64,000 nucleotides of DNA, from assembly GCF_900591205.1 (NCBI RefSeq), contig NZ_UUPU01000008.1, forward strand, positions 1-64,000, read 5' to 3'. A model generated the notes under the pieces. The model saw only the letters and a list, made by a program, of their open reading frames with translations. It did not search any database and had not been told where the DNA came from. Every line of letters starts with the position of its first letter. The stretch's first letter is position 1. This DNA is from Pseudomonas viridiflava (GTDB lineage: Bacteria; Pseudomonadota; Gammaproteobacteria; Pseudomonadales; Pseudomonadaceae). The position numbers and the translations under genes are program-made. Below are positions 9,688-18,608 of the stretch, in pieces.

Positions 9688-11036
9688 AGCGCCGCCGGCA
9701 ATCGCACCACTGCGCACAGGCCGGCCGGTGGGCGATTCTCCAGTACCAGTTCGCCGCCATGGGCCTGGATGCACGAGCGTGCAATCGCCAGGCCCAGCCC
9801 CACGCCGCCATCGCTGACGCCGCGTTGCACGAACGGTTCGAAGACTTTGCTCAACCAGTCTTCGGGCAGGCCCTGGCCGTGGTCGAGAATTTCGATGCGC
9901 AGCCAGCCATCCTCCTGGCGCGTCAAGCAAAGGCTGGCATCGCCGGCATGGTGCAGGGCGTTGTCGATCAGGTTGGTCAACGCGCGTTTGAGGGCCAGCG
10001 GGCGACAGGTCAACAGCAGCGACGGCGCGCCTTGCCAGATCACGGGCTGCTGCAGGCGCTGGTAACGCTTGGCCAGGTCATCCAGCAGGCCGCTCAGCGA
10101 GACCGTGACGGTGGGCTCCTGCACGGCGTCATCGCGCACGAAGTTCAGGGTCTCGCGCACCATTGCACTCAGTTCCGCGAGGCTTTCGAGCATGTCATCG
10201 CGAGCCGTGCCAGGTTCCAGCAATTCCACTTGCAGGCGCAGTTCGGTGATCGGTGTATTCAGGTCATGGCTGACCGCTGCGAGCATCCGCGTGCGCCCTT
10301 CGACATGCCGCGCCAGGCTGGCCTGCATGGTGTTGAAGGCGCCAGTCAGGTCGCGTGCTTCCTGGGGGCCGCGTTCGGGCAGCGGGGCGATCCATTCACC
10401 GCGGCTCACGCGCTCGGTGGCCTGGGCCAGGGTTTTTACCGGGCGCACCACGCGGGCGATAAAAAACATCACGATCAGCAGCACCGGCAGCGTGGTCACC
10501 GGCAGGCTGTAGGCGAGTACGCGGCCCCATTCATAGGCACCGGCGGGATATTGCACCGCGTTGAGGAACCGGCCGCCCGGCAGTGCCACGCTACTGCGCA
10601 GGCGCAACGGTGCCCAACCGGCGGGGCTAAACACATGGGCGCGGGCGTCGGCGCCGCTGATGCGCTCCAGTTGCATGCCAATCGAGGCAGCGTTATCCAG
10701 TCGCAGTTGGTGGCGCAGCTCGTTGGCCAGCCGCTGCTCCTCCGGGCGCAGCTCAAACGGTGCCACTTCCGGCGTCGAGGCAATCCAGAAGCGCGTGTCA
10801 TCGGTGCTCATGGCGGCCAGCAGGTGCTCGGTTTCCGCCGGGGTCAGGTCCATCGCCGTGTGGTGTGCAGTGTTCAAACGTTCCAGGCTGAAGCTACGGG
10901 ACAACGGATGGATCAGGCTACCGGTGCGCTGCAGAAACAACATCGCAATGGCATTCGACGCCAACAGTGCCAGCAGCAGCAACAGGCTCAATTGGCGTAC
11001 GAGCGTGCGTGGCCACAGCCGGCTCAGGGCGTGCAT
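9684..11036 (-). CDS. Sensor histidine kinase paired with the adjacent TonB receptor
   Basis: Inner-membrane two-component sensor of 450 residues. It has an N-terminal transmembrane helix, a periplasmic loop of roughly 130 residues, a second helix, and a HAMP segment (VVRPVKTLAQATERVSRGEW). The H-box is AAVSHDLNTPITELRL (the usual Arg after Leu is Asn here), followed by an N-box (LTNLIDNALHHAG) and G boxes (DHGQGLP, GGVGLGLAIA). The start overlaps the 3' end of the response-regulator gene by 13 bases, so the two are translationally coupled. The stop overlaps the receptor stop in convergent orientation. By analogy with PfeR/PfeS-type pairs it may sense the siderophore in the periplasm and switch on the receptor gene. 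Confidence 0.9.
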   Translation of the reverse strand: MHALSRLWPRTLVRQLSLLLLLALLASNAIAMLFLQRTGSLIHPLSRSFSLERLNTAHHTAMDLTPAETEHLLAAMSTDDTRFWIASTPEVAPFELRPEEQRLANELRHQLRLDNAASIGMQLERISGADARAHVFSPAGWAPLRLRSSVALPGGRFLNAVQYPAGAYEWGRVLAYSLPVTTLPVLLIVMFFIARVVRPVKTLAQATERVSRGEWIAPLPERGPQEARDLTGAFNTMQASLARHVEGRTRMLAAVSHDLNTPITELRLQVELLEPGTARDDMLESLAELSAMVRETLNFVRDDAVQEPTVTVSLSGLLDDLAKRYQRLQQPVIWQGAPSLLLTCRPLALKRALTNLIDNALHHAGDASLCLTRQEDGWLRIEILDHGQGLPEDWLSKVFEPFVQRGVSDGGVGLGLAIARSCIQAHGGELVLENRPPAGLCAVVRLPAAL

Positions 11037-11767
11037 TCATTGACCTCGGCCGCCAGCAGGTAACCGCCGCCCCAGATGGTGCGCAGCAGGTCCGGCGCTG
11101 CTTCGTCCTGGGCCAGTTTGCGCCGCAGCCGGCTGACCTGGCGGTCGATGGCGCGGTCGCTGACGTCGCTGTCGGCAGCCGCGGTCAGGTCGATCAGGCG
11201 CTCACGGGGCAGCAGTGTGTTGGGGTGTGTGAGGAACACTTGCAGCAGGCGGCTTTCGGCGGTGCTGAGCTGGATCGGCGCGCCGGCGTCGCGGTGCAAG
11301 GTGGCGCGGCTGACGCTGAAATGCCAGCCGGCAAATTGATAGGCGCGTGCGCCGCAGGCAGTCGCGGTAGGGCCGCTAGTGCGGCCCTGGCGGCGCAGCA
11401 CGCTGTTGATACGTGCCACCAGCTCGCGGGGCTCGAAGGGCTTGGTGATGTAGTCGTCCGCGCCCAGGTCCAGGCCCCGCACGCGGTCGGCGGCGGAGTC
11501 GCGGGCGGTCAGCAGGATCACCGGGGTATTGCTGCGCCGGTGCAACTGGTTGCACAACTCAAAGCCATCGCCATCCGGCAGCAGTACGTCGAGCACCACC
11601 ACATCAAACGCCTGGGCCTTGAGCAGTTGCCACATGCCGGCCGCGTCTTCGGCGGTGCGCACCTCAAAGGTGTGGCGCCGCAGATAAGTGGCCAAGGGTT
11701 CGCGGATTTTGCGGTGGTCATCCACCACCAGTACACGCGGTGCGACAGGCGCAGGGGCAAACGGCAT
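11024..11767 (-). CDS. OmpR/PhoB-family response regulator
   Basis: Cytoplasmic two-component response regulator of 247 residues. The receiver domain has the acidic pair in VLVVDDHRKI, the phospho-acceptor Asp in VVVLDVLLPDGDG, the LLTA switch and the KPFEPREL lysine. A winged-helix DNA-binding domain follows (STAESRLLQVFLTHPNTLL, DRAIDRQVSRLRRKL, RTIWGGGYLL). It is the first gene of the regulator-kinase operon, and its upstream region carries a Fur-like box, so expression is probably raised in low iron. The likely target is the convergently transcribed TonB receptor gene. Confidence 0.9.
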   Translation of the reverse strand: MPFAPAPVAPRVLVVDDHRKIREPLATYLRRHTFEVRTAEDAAGMWQLLKAQAFDVVVLDVLLPDGDGFELCNQLHRRSNTPVILLTARDSAADRVRGLDLGADDYITKPFEPRELVARINSVLRRQGRTSGPTATACGARAYQFAGWHFSVSRATLHRDAGAPIQLSTAESRLLQVFLTHPNTLLPRERLIDLTAAADSDVSDRAIDRQVSRLRRKLAQDEAAPDLLRTIWGGGYLLAAEVNECTP

Positions 11768-11810
11768 TGCAGCCCTCGGAAGGTTGAGCAGGAGAGGGGC
11801 AGATATTACT

Positions 11811-11829
11811 ACGAGTCATTATCATTAAC
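11811..11829 (-). promoter_or_regulatory. Putative Fur box upstream of the regulator-kinase operon
   Basis: Read on the minus strand, the site gives GTTAAT GATAAT G followed by a weak third hexamer, so two of the three consensus Fur hexamers match well. It lies about 45-60 bases before the response-regulator start, a normal place for repression. Fur binding here is an inference from sequence likeness and from the iron-receptor context. Confidence 0.5.
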
Positions 11830-11948
11830 GCTGTTTTTGTGGCGATGCTGCGGTATACCGTCCTATCAGTGGAACGCTCAATGCTGTTTTTGCCGTCTAG
11901 CGCCAAATTGTTGCGAGAATTAAGGTGTATGCACTTTGGAGGACCACC

Positions 11949-12815
11949 ATGAAAAAACTCATCGGCATCTATACCAGCCCCCGCGCCCATTGGGTCGGCG
12001 ACGGCTTCCCGGTGCGCACGCTGTTTTCCTACGACTCGATGGGCAAGCACATCAGCCCATTCTTGCTGCTGGACCACGCGGGCCCGGCCGATTTCACCCC
12101 CACCGAGCAGCGCCGCGGCGTCGGCCAGCACCCGCATCGCGGTTTTGAAACCGTGACGATTGTGTACGACGGCGAAGTCGAACACCGCGATTCCACTGGC
12201 GCGGGCGGCAAGATCGGCCCCGGCGATGTGCAATGGATGACCGCCGCCAAGGGCATCATTCACGAAGAATTCCATTCCGCAGACTTCGCCCGCAGCGGCG
12301 GGGTCATGGAAATGGTGCAACTGTGGGTCAACTTGCCGGCTAAAGACAAAATGGCCGAGGCGGGCTACCAGACTATCGTTGACGGCGATATCCCCGTGCT
12401 GCCATTGGCCAACGATGCCGGGCACCTGCGGCTGATCGCCGGTGAGTTCGCCGGTACTCGGGGGCCTGCGCGCACCTTTACGCCGATTGACGTGTGGGAC
12501 CTGCGCCTTAATGCCGGCAAACCGTTGACGCTGGACCTGCACGCGGGTCGCAATACCGCGCTGGTGATTCTGAGCGGTGCGGTACGGGTCAATGGCGAAG
12601 AACTGGCGCGCCCAGGCCAACTGGCGCTGTTTGAGCGCGATGGCGAGCAACTGACCCTGCAGGCCAGTGACGACGCCAAGGTGCTGTTGCTCAGCGGCGC
12701 ACCCATCGACGAGCCCATCGTCGGCCACGGCCCGTTTGTGATGAACACCGAGCAGGAGATCCATCAGGCGTTTGCCGACTTCCACTCGGGGCAGTTCGGG
12801 CAGATGCACGCCTGA
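11949..12815 (+). CDS. Pirin family protein
   Basis: Bicupin pirin-family protein of 288 residues. The N-terminal cupin holds the metal-site text QHPHRGFETVTIVYDGEVEHRDS and later IIHEEFHS, giving the usual three His plus one Glu. The second, C-terminal cupin lacks these. The start is the ATG at 11949 with GGAGG a few bases upstream; a GTG 24 bases earlier precedes that ribosome site and is less likely. Family members include iron-binding quercetin 2,3-dioxygenases and redox-sensing regulators, so the exact role here is open. It is transcribed alone, divergently from the Fur-boxed regulator genes. Confidence 0.88.
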   Translation: MKKLIGIYTSPRAHWVGDGFPVRTLFSYDSMGKHISPFLLLDHAGPADFTPTEQRRGVGQHPHRGFETVTIVYDGEVEHRDSTGAGGKIGPGDVQWMTAAKGIIHEEFHSADFARSGGVMEMVQLWVNLPAKDKMAEAGYQTIVDGDIPVLPLANDAGHLRLIAGEFAGTRGPARTFTPIDVWDLRLNAGKPLTLDLHAGRNTALVILSGAVRVNGEELARPGQLALFERDGEQLTLQASDDAKVLLLSGAPIDEPIVGHGPFVMNTEQEIHQAFADFHSGQFGQMHA

Positions 12816-12834
12816 CCGGTTCGCCGCAAAACCC

Positions 12835-12921
12835 TGTGGGCGCTGGCTTGCCTGCGATAGCATCGGCGCGGGGTAGCTAATACACCGAGGCGTCTGCATC
12901 GCAGGCAAGCCAGCTCCCACA
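12835..12921. repeat. REPIN, GCTGGCTTGCCTGCGAT type
   Basis: Two inverted REP arms (the left begins TGTGGGCGCTGGCTTGCC, the right ends GGCAAGCCAGCTCCCACA) are separated by about 40 bases. It sits between the pirin and MscS genes. The same arm type recurs at 44759-44847 and 54607-54694. Such elements are mobilised by RAYT transposases, none of which is encoded here. Confidence 0.85.
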
Positions 12922-12982
12922 TTTTGTTTCCTGCGTGCCCATTTCATGCGATCTTCCGGTCATTCGCCCTGGAGTCGCCTGG

Positions 12983-14428
12983 ATGCCCTCATTTATCGCT
13001 GATCACCCGATGCTGTGCGCCCTGGCGCTGATCTTTATCGACATCGCCGTGTGGCGTCTGATTTCCGCCAACCTTGCCACCTGGAAGCTCGCGGCGCGGT
13101 TGGCGATCTTTGCGGTGTTCAGTGCCGTGCTGTTCAACGACGGCATGAACCCCATGCAACTTGCGCCGTATGCCGACAACACCGCCTTGCACATGGCCGC
13201 CACGGCCTTGCAGATCGGCTGGTGGCTGTTCGCTGCGCGCACCCTCACGGTATTGCTCGGCGCGTTGATGATGCAGCGGGTCGGCCACACCGGGCGGCTG
13301 TTGCAGGACTTGATGGGCGCGGTGATTTTCCTGATCGCGATCATCGCCGCCATGGCCTATGTGCTCGACCTGCCGGTCAAGGGCGTGCTGGCCACCTCCG
13401 GCGCGGTGGCGATCATCGTTGGCCTGGCGTTGCAAAGCACCTTGAGTGATGTGTTTTCCGGGATCGTACTCAACACCACCAAGCCCTATCAGCTCGATGA
13501 CTGGATCTCCATCGACGGCACCGAAGGTCGGGTCACGGACATCGACTGGCGCGCCACTCGCCTGCAGACCTCCCAGGGCAGCATGGCGGTGATTCCCAAC
13601 TCCCTCGCGGCCAAGGCCAAGATCATCAACTTCTCGCGCCCGGCGGATATGTTCGGCCTGGCGATCAGCGTGCAGGTCAGCCCCCATGCGCGTCCGCAAA
13701 CCGTTATCGAGGCGCTGGAGCGGGCGATGCAGGGTTGCCGGCCGCTGTTGGCCAAACCGGCACCCAGCGTGGCGTTCAAGACCTCGGCCAGTGGCGGGGT
13801 GGAGTATGAAATCAGCGGGTTCGTGCCCGCCATGCCCCTTAAGCGTGAGGTGCGTAACCAGCTGTACGACCTCGCATTCCGCCACTTGCAAGCGGCGGGC
13901 GTGGGTTTGCTGTCGGCCACCGAAAGCGGCGCGCCGCCGGCGATGTCCGCCGCACGGGCGTTGCTGGAGCGTTCGTCGATTTTCTCGACCCTGCGCCAGG
14001 AAGAGAAAGACACGTTCAGCCAAAACATGACCCTGCACACCTATCGTGCGGGCGAGATGATCCTGCCGGCGGGGGAGGTCAGCGACCATTTGTTTATCGT
14101 CGAGTCGGGTGTCGTCTCGGTGATGCTGAGCAAGGCCGGGCATAAGTTCGAAGCGGGGCGCATGGGGCCGGGCGAGGTGATCGGCGAGGCGGGGATCCTG
14201 TCGGATGAGGCGACGCTGGCGGATTTTTCCGCCAAGACCTTTTGTACGCTGTACCGCATCGAGAAGGAATATTTGAAGCCGTGCCTGGATGCGCGGCACG
14301 ACATCAGCGAAGCCATGAAGACCCTGCTGGATTTCCGCCTGCACGCCGCGCAGGCCCTGACCCAGGAGGCACCGGTGGTGCCGGTCAAGAAGGGCTTTCT
14401 GCAGTGGCTGCGCAGCCGCGGTCTATGA
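12983..14428 (+). CDS. MscS-type mechanosensitive channel with cyclic-nucleotide-binding domain
   Basis: Inner-membrane protein of 481 residues. The first ~150 are four to five hydrophobic helices, then the pore helix/beta-domain signature of MscS (ATSGAVAIIVGLALQSTLSDVFSGI, PYQLDDWISIDGTEGRVTDIDWRATRL, MAVIPNSLAAKAKI). Residues ~335-470 form a cNMP-binding fold (LFIVESGVVSVMLS, GPGEVIGEAGIL). The usual phosphate-cassette Arg is not obvious in GEVIGEAGILSDEATLA, so nucleotide binding is not certain. The start at 12983 is supported by GGAG about 9 bases upstream. It is probably a ligand-gated relative of MscS rather than an emergency osmotic valve. Confidence 0.9.
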   Translation: MPSFIADHPMLCALALIFIDIAVWRLISANLATWKLAARLAIFAVFSAVLFNDGMNPMQLAPYADNTALHMAATALQIGWWLFAARTLTVLLGALMMQRVGHTGRLLQDLMGAVIFLIAIIAAMAYVLDLPVKGVLATSGAVAIIVGLALQSTLSDVFSGIVLNTTKPYQLDDWISIDGTEGRVTDIDWRATRLQTSQGSMAVIPNSLAAKAKIINFSRPADMFGLAISVQVSPHARPQTVIEALERAMQGCRPLLAKPAPSVAFKTSASGGVEYEISGFVPAMPLKREVRNQLYDLAFRHLQAAGVGLLSATESGAPPAMSAARALLERSSIFSTLRQEEKDTFSQNMTLHTYRAGEMILPAGEVSDHLFIVESGVVSVMLSKAGHKFEAGRMGPGEVIGEAGILSDEATLADFSAKTFCTLYRIEKEYLKPCLDARHDISEAMKTLLDFRLHAAQALTQEAPVVPVKKGFLQWLRSRGL

Positions 14429-14442
14429 GGGGCAAAACCGAC

Positions 14443-14465
14443 TAACCTGCGTTTTTTGCAGGTTA
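14443..14465 (+). terminator. Hairpin after the MscS-like gene
   Basis: An 8-bp stem, TAACCTGC/GCAGGTTA, encloses a GTTTTTT loop 14 bases after the MscS-like stop. There is no T-run after the stem, so it may act as a weak terminator or only as an mRNA 3' structure. Confidence 0.4.
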
Positions 14466-14550
14466 CTCCCCGCAATAAATCGTTTGTCCAACGGCTGGCC
14501 GATGACAAAACTGCATGTCACTCGGATAACAACAACGTTGGGCAAACCAC

Positions 14551-15975
14551 ATGCAACTCCAGCGCAATTTTTTCAACGGTCTTTTTGTCGAACCGGCCAG
14601 CGATGCCTTGATCGCCGTCTATAACCCCGCCACGCAAACCCTGGTCGGCCATGTCAGTGCCGCCACGCCCGAGGAGGCGATCGCCGCCGTCGATGCTGCC
14701 GCCCTCGCGCAGAAAACCTGGGGCAAACTCACCAGTATCGAACGCGCCGAACACCTGCGTGCGTTTGCCGATGCACTCGATGCCTGCGCTGAGGCCATCG
14801 GCACCGCCTTGGCCGGCGAATCCGGCAAAAGCGTGAGCGACGCCAGCAACGAAGCTCGCTACGCCGCGCAGATCACCCGTTACCACGCCGAATGGGCGCG
14901 ACGTATCGAGGGCGAGATCATCCCCAGCGATACCCCGGACGAAAACCTGTTCCTGCAACGCGAGCCGATTGGCGTGGTGGCCTGCCTGATTCCGTTCAAC
15001 TACCCGGTCTACACGCTGCTGCGCAAGATTGCCCCGGCATTGATCGCCGGCAATACCGTGGTGGTGCGCCCGAGCAACAATACGCCGCTGTCGGCGTTTG
15101 AAATCGCGCGTGCGGTGGTCAAGGCCGGGATTCCCGCCGGTGTGATCAACATCCTCACCATGGACCATGCCACCGCCGCCAGCGTCTGCACCCACAAGGC
15201 GGTTGGCCTGATTACCCTCACCGGCAGCGTGAATGCCGGTCGCATCGTGCTGGACTACTGCAAGGCCAATATCGCCAAGCCGTCGCTGGAATTGGGCGGC
15301 AAGACCCCGGCGATCATTGAGGCCGACGCCGACCTGGAACAAGCTGCCAGCGCCATCGTCGCCTCCAAGACCACTCACTGTGGCCAGTTGTGCACGGCCG
15401 TGGAACGGGTGTACGTGCACGAAAGCGTCTATGAACAATTTCTCGCGCTGCTGAAGGCCAAAATCAGCGCCGTGAAGTTCGGCGACCGCTCCACCGACGC
15501 CGCCCTGATGGGCCCACTGGTCAACGCCAGTGCACAACAGAATATCCACGCCATGGTCGAGCGCGCCGTGGCCGCCGGTGCTGTACTGGAAACCGGCGGT
15601 GTGCTGCCCGAGGGCCCGGGCCATTTCTACCCGCCGACCTTGCTCAGCGGCTGCCGCCAGGACATGGAGATCATCCAGGAAGAAATCTTCGGCCCGGTGC
15701 TGCCGGTGCTCAAGTACCGCGACATCGACGAGGCCCTGGCGCTGGCCAACGACCATCAGTTCGGCCTGTCGTCGGTGCTCTACACCGAAAACTACCGCAC
15801 GGCGATGAAGGTGGCGAATGCCATCGAAGCCGGCGAGTTGTACGTCAATCGCACCCCGGCGGACCCGTATCAGGGTTTCCACGCCGGCTGGAAACGCTCA
15901 GGGCTGGGCGGTGATGACGGTAAGCACGGGATGCTTGAGTTCACCCAGACCCGTCTGGTGGTCATGAAGTACTGA
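14551..15975 (+). CDS. NAD(P)-dependent aldehyde dehydrogenase (AldA/lactaldehyde type)
   Basis: Cytoplasmic aldehyde dehydrogenase of 474 residues, full length for the family. Catalytic Cys281 lies in HCGQLCTAVERVYV, general base Glu247 in SLELGGKTPAII, and Asn150 in IPFNYPVYT; the NAD-binding region includes ALIAGNTVVVRPSNNTPLSAFE. Overall it resembles lactaldehyde/glycolaldehyde dehydrogenases. It is the first gene of a five-gene operon (MFS permease 76 bases downstream, enolase-superfamily dehydratase, GMC oxidoreductase, YheO regulator). It would therefore oxidise an aldehyde made in that pathway, perhaps the product of the GMC enzyme. Upstream lies an inverted TTTGTC-N15-GACAAA (14483-14509) that could be regulatory. 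Confidence 0.9.
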   Translation: MQLQRNFFNGLFVEPASDALIAVYNPATQTLVGHVSAATPEEAIAAVDAAALAQKTWGKLTSIERAEHLRAFADALDACAEAIGTALAGESGKSVSDASNEARYAAQITRYHAEWARRIEGEIIPSDTPDENLFLQREPIGVVACLIPFNYPVYTLLRKIAPALIAGNTVVVRPSNNTPLSAFEIARAVVKAGIPAGVINILTMDHATAASVCTHKAVGLITLTGSVNAGRIVLDYCKANIAKPSLELGGKTPAIIEADADLEQAASAIVASKTTHCGQLCTAVERVYVHESVYEQFLALLKAKISAVKFGDRSTDAALMGPLVNASAQQNIHAMVERAVAAGAVLETGGVLPEGPGHFYPPTLLSGCRQDMEIIQEEIFGPVLPVLKYRDIDEALALANDHQFGLSSVLYTENYRTAMKVANAIEAGELYVNRTPADPYQGFHAGWKRSGLGGDDGKHGMLEFTQTRLVVMKY

Positions 15976-16051
15976 TCCACGAATACCGGCTGCCCCCTTA
16001 ATAAAAACAATTATCAGGGCACCTGCACAGCGGGTGCCCGAGGTCATCAAG

Positions 16052-17362
16052 ATGTCCAAGCCTGCACCCGTTGCCCAGGGTTTCGATGCCGTGTCCGCGG
16101 CAAAAAGCGACACTGCCAGTCGCTACTTCCAATTGATGTTGCTGGTGCTGGCCGCCGGGGCGATCTACCCGATTCTTTACCTGCGCCAGGTCTACCAGAC
16201 CACCATGCTGGAGGTGTTCCAGATCAACCACAGTCAACTGGGCTACCTGTACTCGATGCTCGGCACGATCTTTTTGCTCAGCTACCTGCCCAGCGGCTGG
16301 CTGGCCGACCGTTTGCCGCCGCGCTTTTTGATCTTCTTTTCGCTGGTCGCCACCGGCGCCTTGGGCCTGTGGTACTCCAGCGTGCCCTCGATGACCGGCC
16401 TGATGATCATCTTCGGCTGCTGGGGCCTGACCACCGGCCTGACGTTCTGGGCCTCGGTGCTCAAGCGCGTGAAGATGATTGCCCACCACCGCGAGCAGGG
16501 CCGGTTCTTCGGCATCCTCGATGGCGGTCGCGGCCTGGTGGAAGCGTTGCTGGCGACCGTGGCCCTGGGCCTGTTCGCCTATGCCACCGAAACCCGCAGC
16601 CAGTCGGCGGCCGAGGGCTTCAAGCACGTGGTGTACCTGTATTCCTTTACCTGTATTGCCATCGGCTGCGTGCTGGTGTTGCTCAAAGACCCCAAATCCC
16701 TGCTTGAAACACCGACCGTGGAGAAGGGGCGCTTCAACCTGCTCGCCGACCTGGCCACCCTGGTGAAAATCCCCGAGCTGTGGCTGGTGACCGCCATTGT
16801 GTTCTGCGGTTACCACATGTTCTGGGCCACCTACAGCTTCTCCGACTACTTGCAAGGCAGCGGCATGACCGCCGTGATGGCCGGCACCATCACCACCATC
16901 AAGCTGTGGATGCGCCCGATCGGCGGCATCGGCGGTGGCTGGCTGGGCGACAGGTTCTCGAATATCTCGGTGCTGATCGTCGCGCTGGTCCTGGTGACCC
17001 TGGCGATGCTCGGGCTGATCGTGTTCCCGGCATTCAATAGCCTCGGCCTGTTGATCGGCACGGTGATCTTTATCGGCCTGATGACCTATGCGATTCGTGG
17101 CCTGTACTGGGCGATCCTCGACAGTTGCGACATTCCGCTGCGCATCACCGGCCTGGCCATCGGCATTGTCTCGGTGGTCGGTTACCTGCCCGATACCTTT
17201 ATCCCGTTGATCAACGGCTACCTGACCGAAACCTACCCAGGCAAGGCCGGTTACAACCTGTATTTCGGCTACATCGCCTTTATCGGCGTGCTCGGCACCC
17301 TTGCGGCCCTGACCCTGCGCGCTCGAATCAAGCGTAAAACCTTCAACCAGACCGGTGCCTGA
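16052..17362 (+). CDS. MFS transporter of the catabolic operon
   Basis: Inner-membrane major-facilitator permease of 436 residues with 12 predicted helices. Helix 1 runs FQLMLLVLAAGAIYPILYL, the A-loop is PSGWLADRLPPRF, and a cytoplasmic tail ends RARIKRKTF. It most likely imports the substrate degraded by its neighbours. The ATG at 16052 has GAGGT 7 bases upstream and is preferred to the GTG at 16034. The stop is one base before the next gene, so they are co-transcribed and probably coupled. The substrate is unknown; the neighbours point to a sugar acid or other hydroxy acid. Confidence 0.88.
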   Translation: MSKPAPVAQGFDAVSAAKSDTASRYFQLMLLVLAAGAIYPILYLRQVYQTTMLEVFQINHSQLGYLYSMLGTIFLLSYLPSGWLADRLPPRFLIFFSLVATGALGLWYSSVPSMTGLMIIFGCWGLTTGLTFWASVLKRVKMIAHHREQGRFFGILDGGRGLVEALLATVALGLFAYATETRSQSAAEGFKHVVYLYSFTCIAIGCVLVLLKDPKSLLETPTVEKGRFNLLADLATLVKIPELWLVTAIVFCGYHMFWATYSFSDYLQGSGMTAVMAGTITTIKLWMRPIGGIGGGWLGDRFSNISVLIVALVLVTLAMLGLIVFPAFNSLGLLIGTVIFIGLMTYAIRGLYWAILDSCDIPLRITGLAIGIVSVVGYLPDTFIPLINGYLTETYPGKAGYNLYFGYIAFIGVLGTLAALTLRARIKRKTFNQTGA

Positions 17363-17363
17363 G

Positions 17364-18581
17364 ATGAAAATCGTCGCCCTTGAAACCCATATTGTTGCCG
17401 TTCCACCGCCACACATCGGCGGCATGTATTGGCTGTTCGTCAAACTCAAGACCGACTGCGGTATTGAAGGCGTCGGCGAAATCTACGCCGCCACCTTCGG
17501 CCCCAAGGCCATGCTGCCGATCATCGAGGATGTGTTCGAGCGTTACCTGCTCAACCACGACCCGCACCACATCGAGCGGTTTTTCCGCCAGGCGTATTCC
17601 AGCGGTTTTACCCAACGCCCGGATTTGACCATGATGGGGGTGGTCAGCGGCCTGGAGATGGCCTGCTGGGACATCATCGGCAAGGCCGCCAACAAACCGG
17701 TCTACGAATTGCTCGGCGGCAAGGTCAACGAGCGCCTGCGTTCGTATACCTACCTGTACCCGGTCAACAGCCAGGGCGAGTACGACTACGACGACCCGGA
17801 CCTGGCCGCCGAGTGCGCCGTCGAGAACATGAACAAAGGCTTTACCGCGCTGAAGTTCGACCCGGCAGGCCCCTACACTGCGTATTCCGGCCACCAGATT
17901 TCGCTGGAAGTGCTGCAGCGCTGTGAAACCTTCTGCCGCAAGATCCGCGAGGCGGTGGGCGACAAGTGCGACCTGCTGTTCGGCACCCACGGGCAGATGG
18001 TGCCGTCGTCGGCGATCCGCCTGGCCAAGCGCCTGGAAAAATACGACCCGCTGTGGTTCGAAGAGCCGGTGCCACCGGGGCAGGAAGACGCCATGGCCCA
18101 GGTCGCGGCCAAGACCAGCATCCCGATTGCGACCGGCGAGCGGCTGACCACCAAGTACGAGTTCTTCAAGCTGCTGCAAGCCGGTGGCGCGTCGATCCTG
18201 CAAATGAACGTGGCGCGCTGCGGCGGGCTGCTCGAAGCCAAAAAGATCGCGAGCATGGCCGAGGCTTATTACGCACAGATCGCCCCGCATTTGTACAACG
18301 GGCCGGTTGGGGCGGCGGCGAGTTTCCAACTGGCCACCTGCACGCCGAACTTCCTGATCCAGGAAAGCATCATGACCTGGGGCGGCTTCCATGCTGAGGT
18401 ACTGACCAAGCCGCTGCAATGGGAGGACGGCTACATCATCCCGTCCACCGAGCCGGGCCTGGGGGTCGAGCTGAACATGGAGGTGGTGCGTAAACACACG
18501 CCGTACACCGGTTCACGCCTGCACCTGCAAATGGCGCCGACGCCGGCTGACGTCAAAGACACTTCGCCCGCCAAGGGCTAA
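17364..18581 (+). CDS. Mandelate racemase/enolase-superfamily sugar-acid dehydratase
   Basis: Cytoplasmic Mg-dependent enzyme of 405 residues. The N-terminal capping domain ends near GKVNERLRSYTYLYP, and the TIM barrel carries KFDP, DLLFGTHGQ, WFEEPVPP, ATGERLTTKYEF and IAPHLYNGP. These supply the metal ligands (Asp, Glu, Glu) and the candidate acid/base His residues of the galactonate/mannonate dehydratase side of the family. The usual reaction is loss of water from an acid sugar to give a 2-keto-3-deoxy acid. The ATG at 17364 follows the MFS stop by one base. The actual sugar acid cannot be told from sequence. Confidence 0.88.
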   Translation: MKIVALETHIVAVPPPHIGGMYWLFVKLKTDCGIEGVGEIYAATFGPKAMLPIIEDVFERYLLNHDPHHIERFFRQAYSSGFTQRPDLTMMGVVSGLEMACWDIIGKAANKPVYELLGGKVNERLRSYTYLYPVNSQGEYDYDDPDLAAECAVENMNKGFTALKFDPAGPYTAYSGHQISLEVLQRCETFCRKIREAVGDKCDLLFGTHGQMVPSSAIRLAKRLEKYDPLWFEEPVPPGQEDAMAQVAAKTSIPIATGERLTTKYEFFKLLQAGGASILQMNVARCGGLLEAKKIASMAEAYYAQIAPHLYNGPVGAAASFQLATCTPNFLIQESIMTWGGFHAEVLTKPLQWEDGYIIPSTEPGLGVELNMEVVRKHTPYTGSRLHLQMAPTPADVKDTSPAKG

Positions 18582-18608
18582 CAACAACGACTTACGCGGT
18601 AACCGTGA

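Noticed and set aside
14483..14509. TTTGTC-N15-GACAAA before the aldehyde dehydrogenase as the same operator as GACAAA-N13-TTTGTC at 22307
   Set aside because: The half-sites face in opposite senses with different spacing, so a common binding mode is not convincing.
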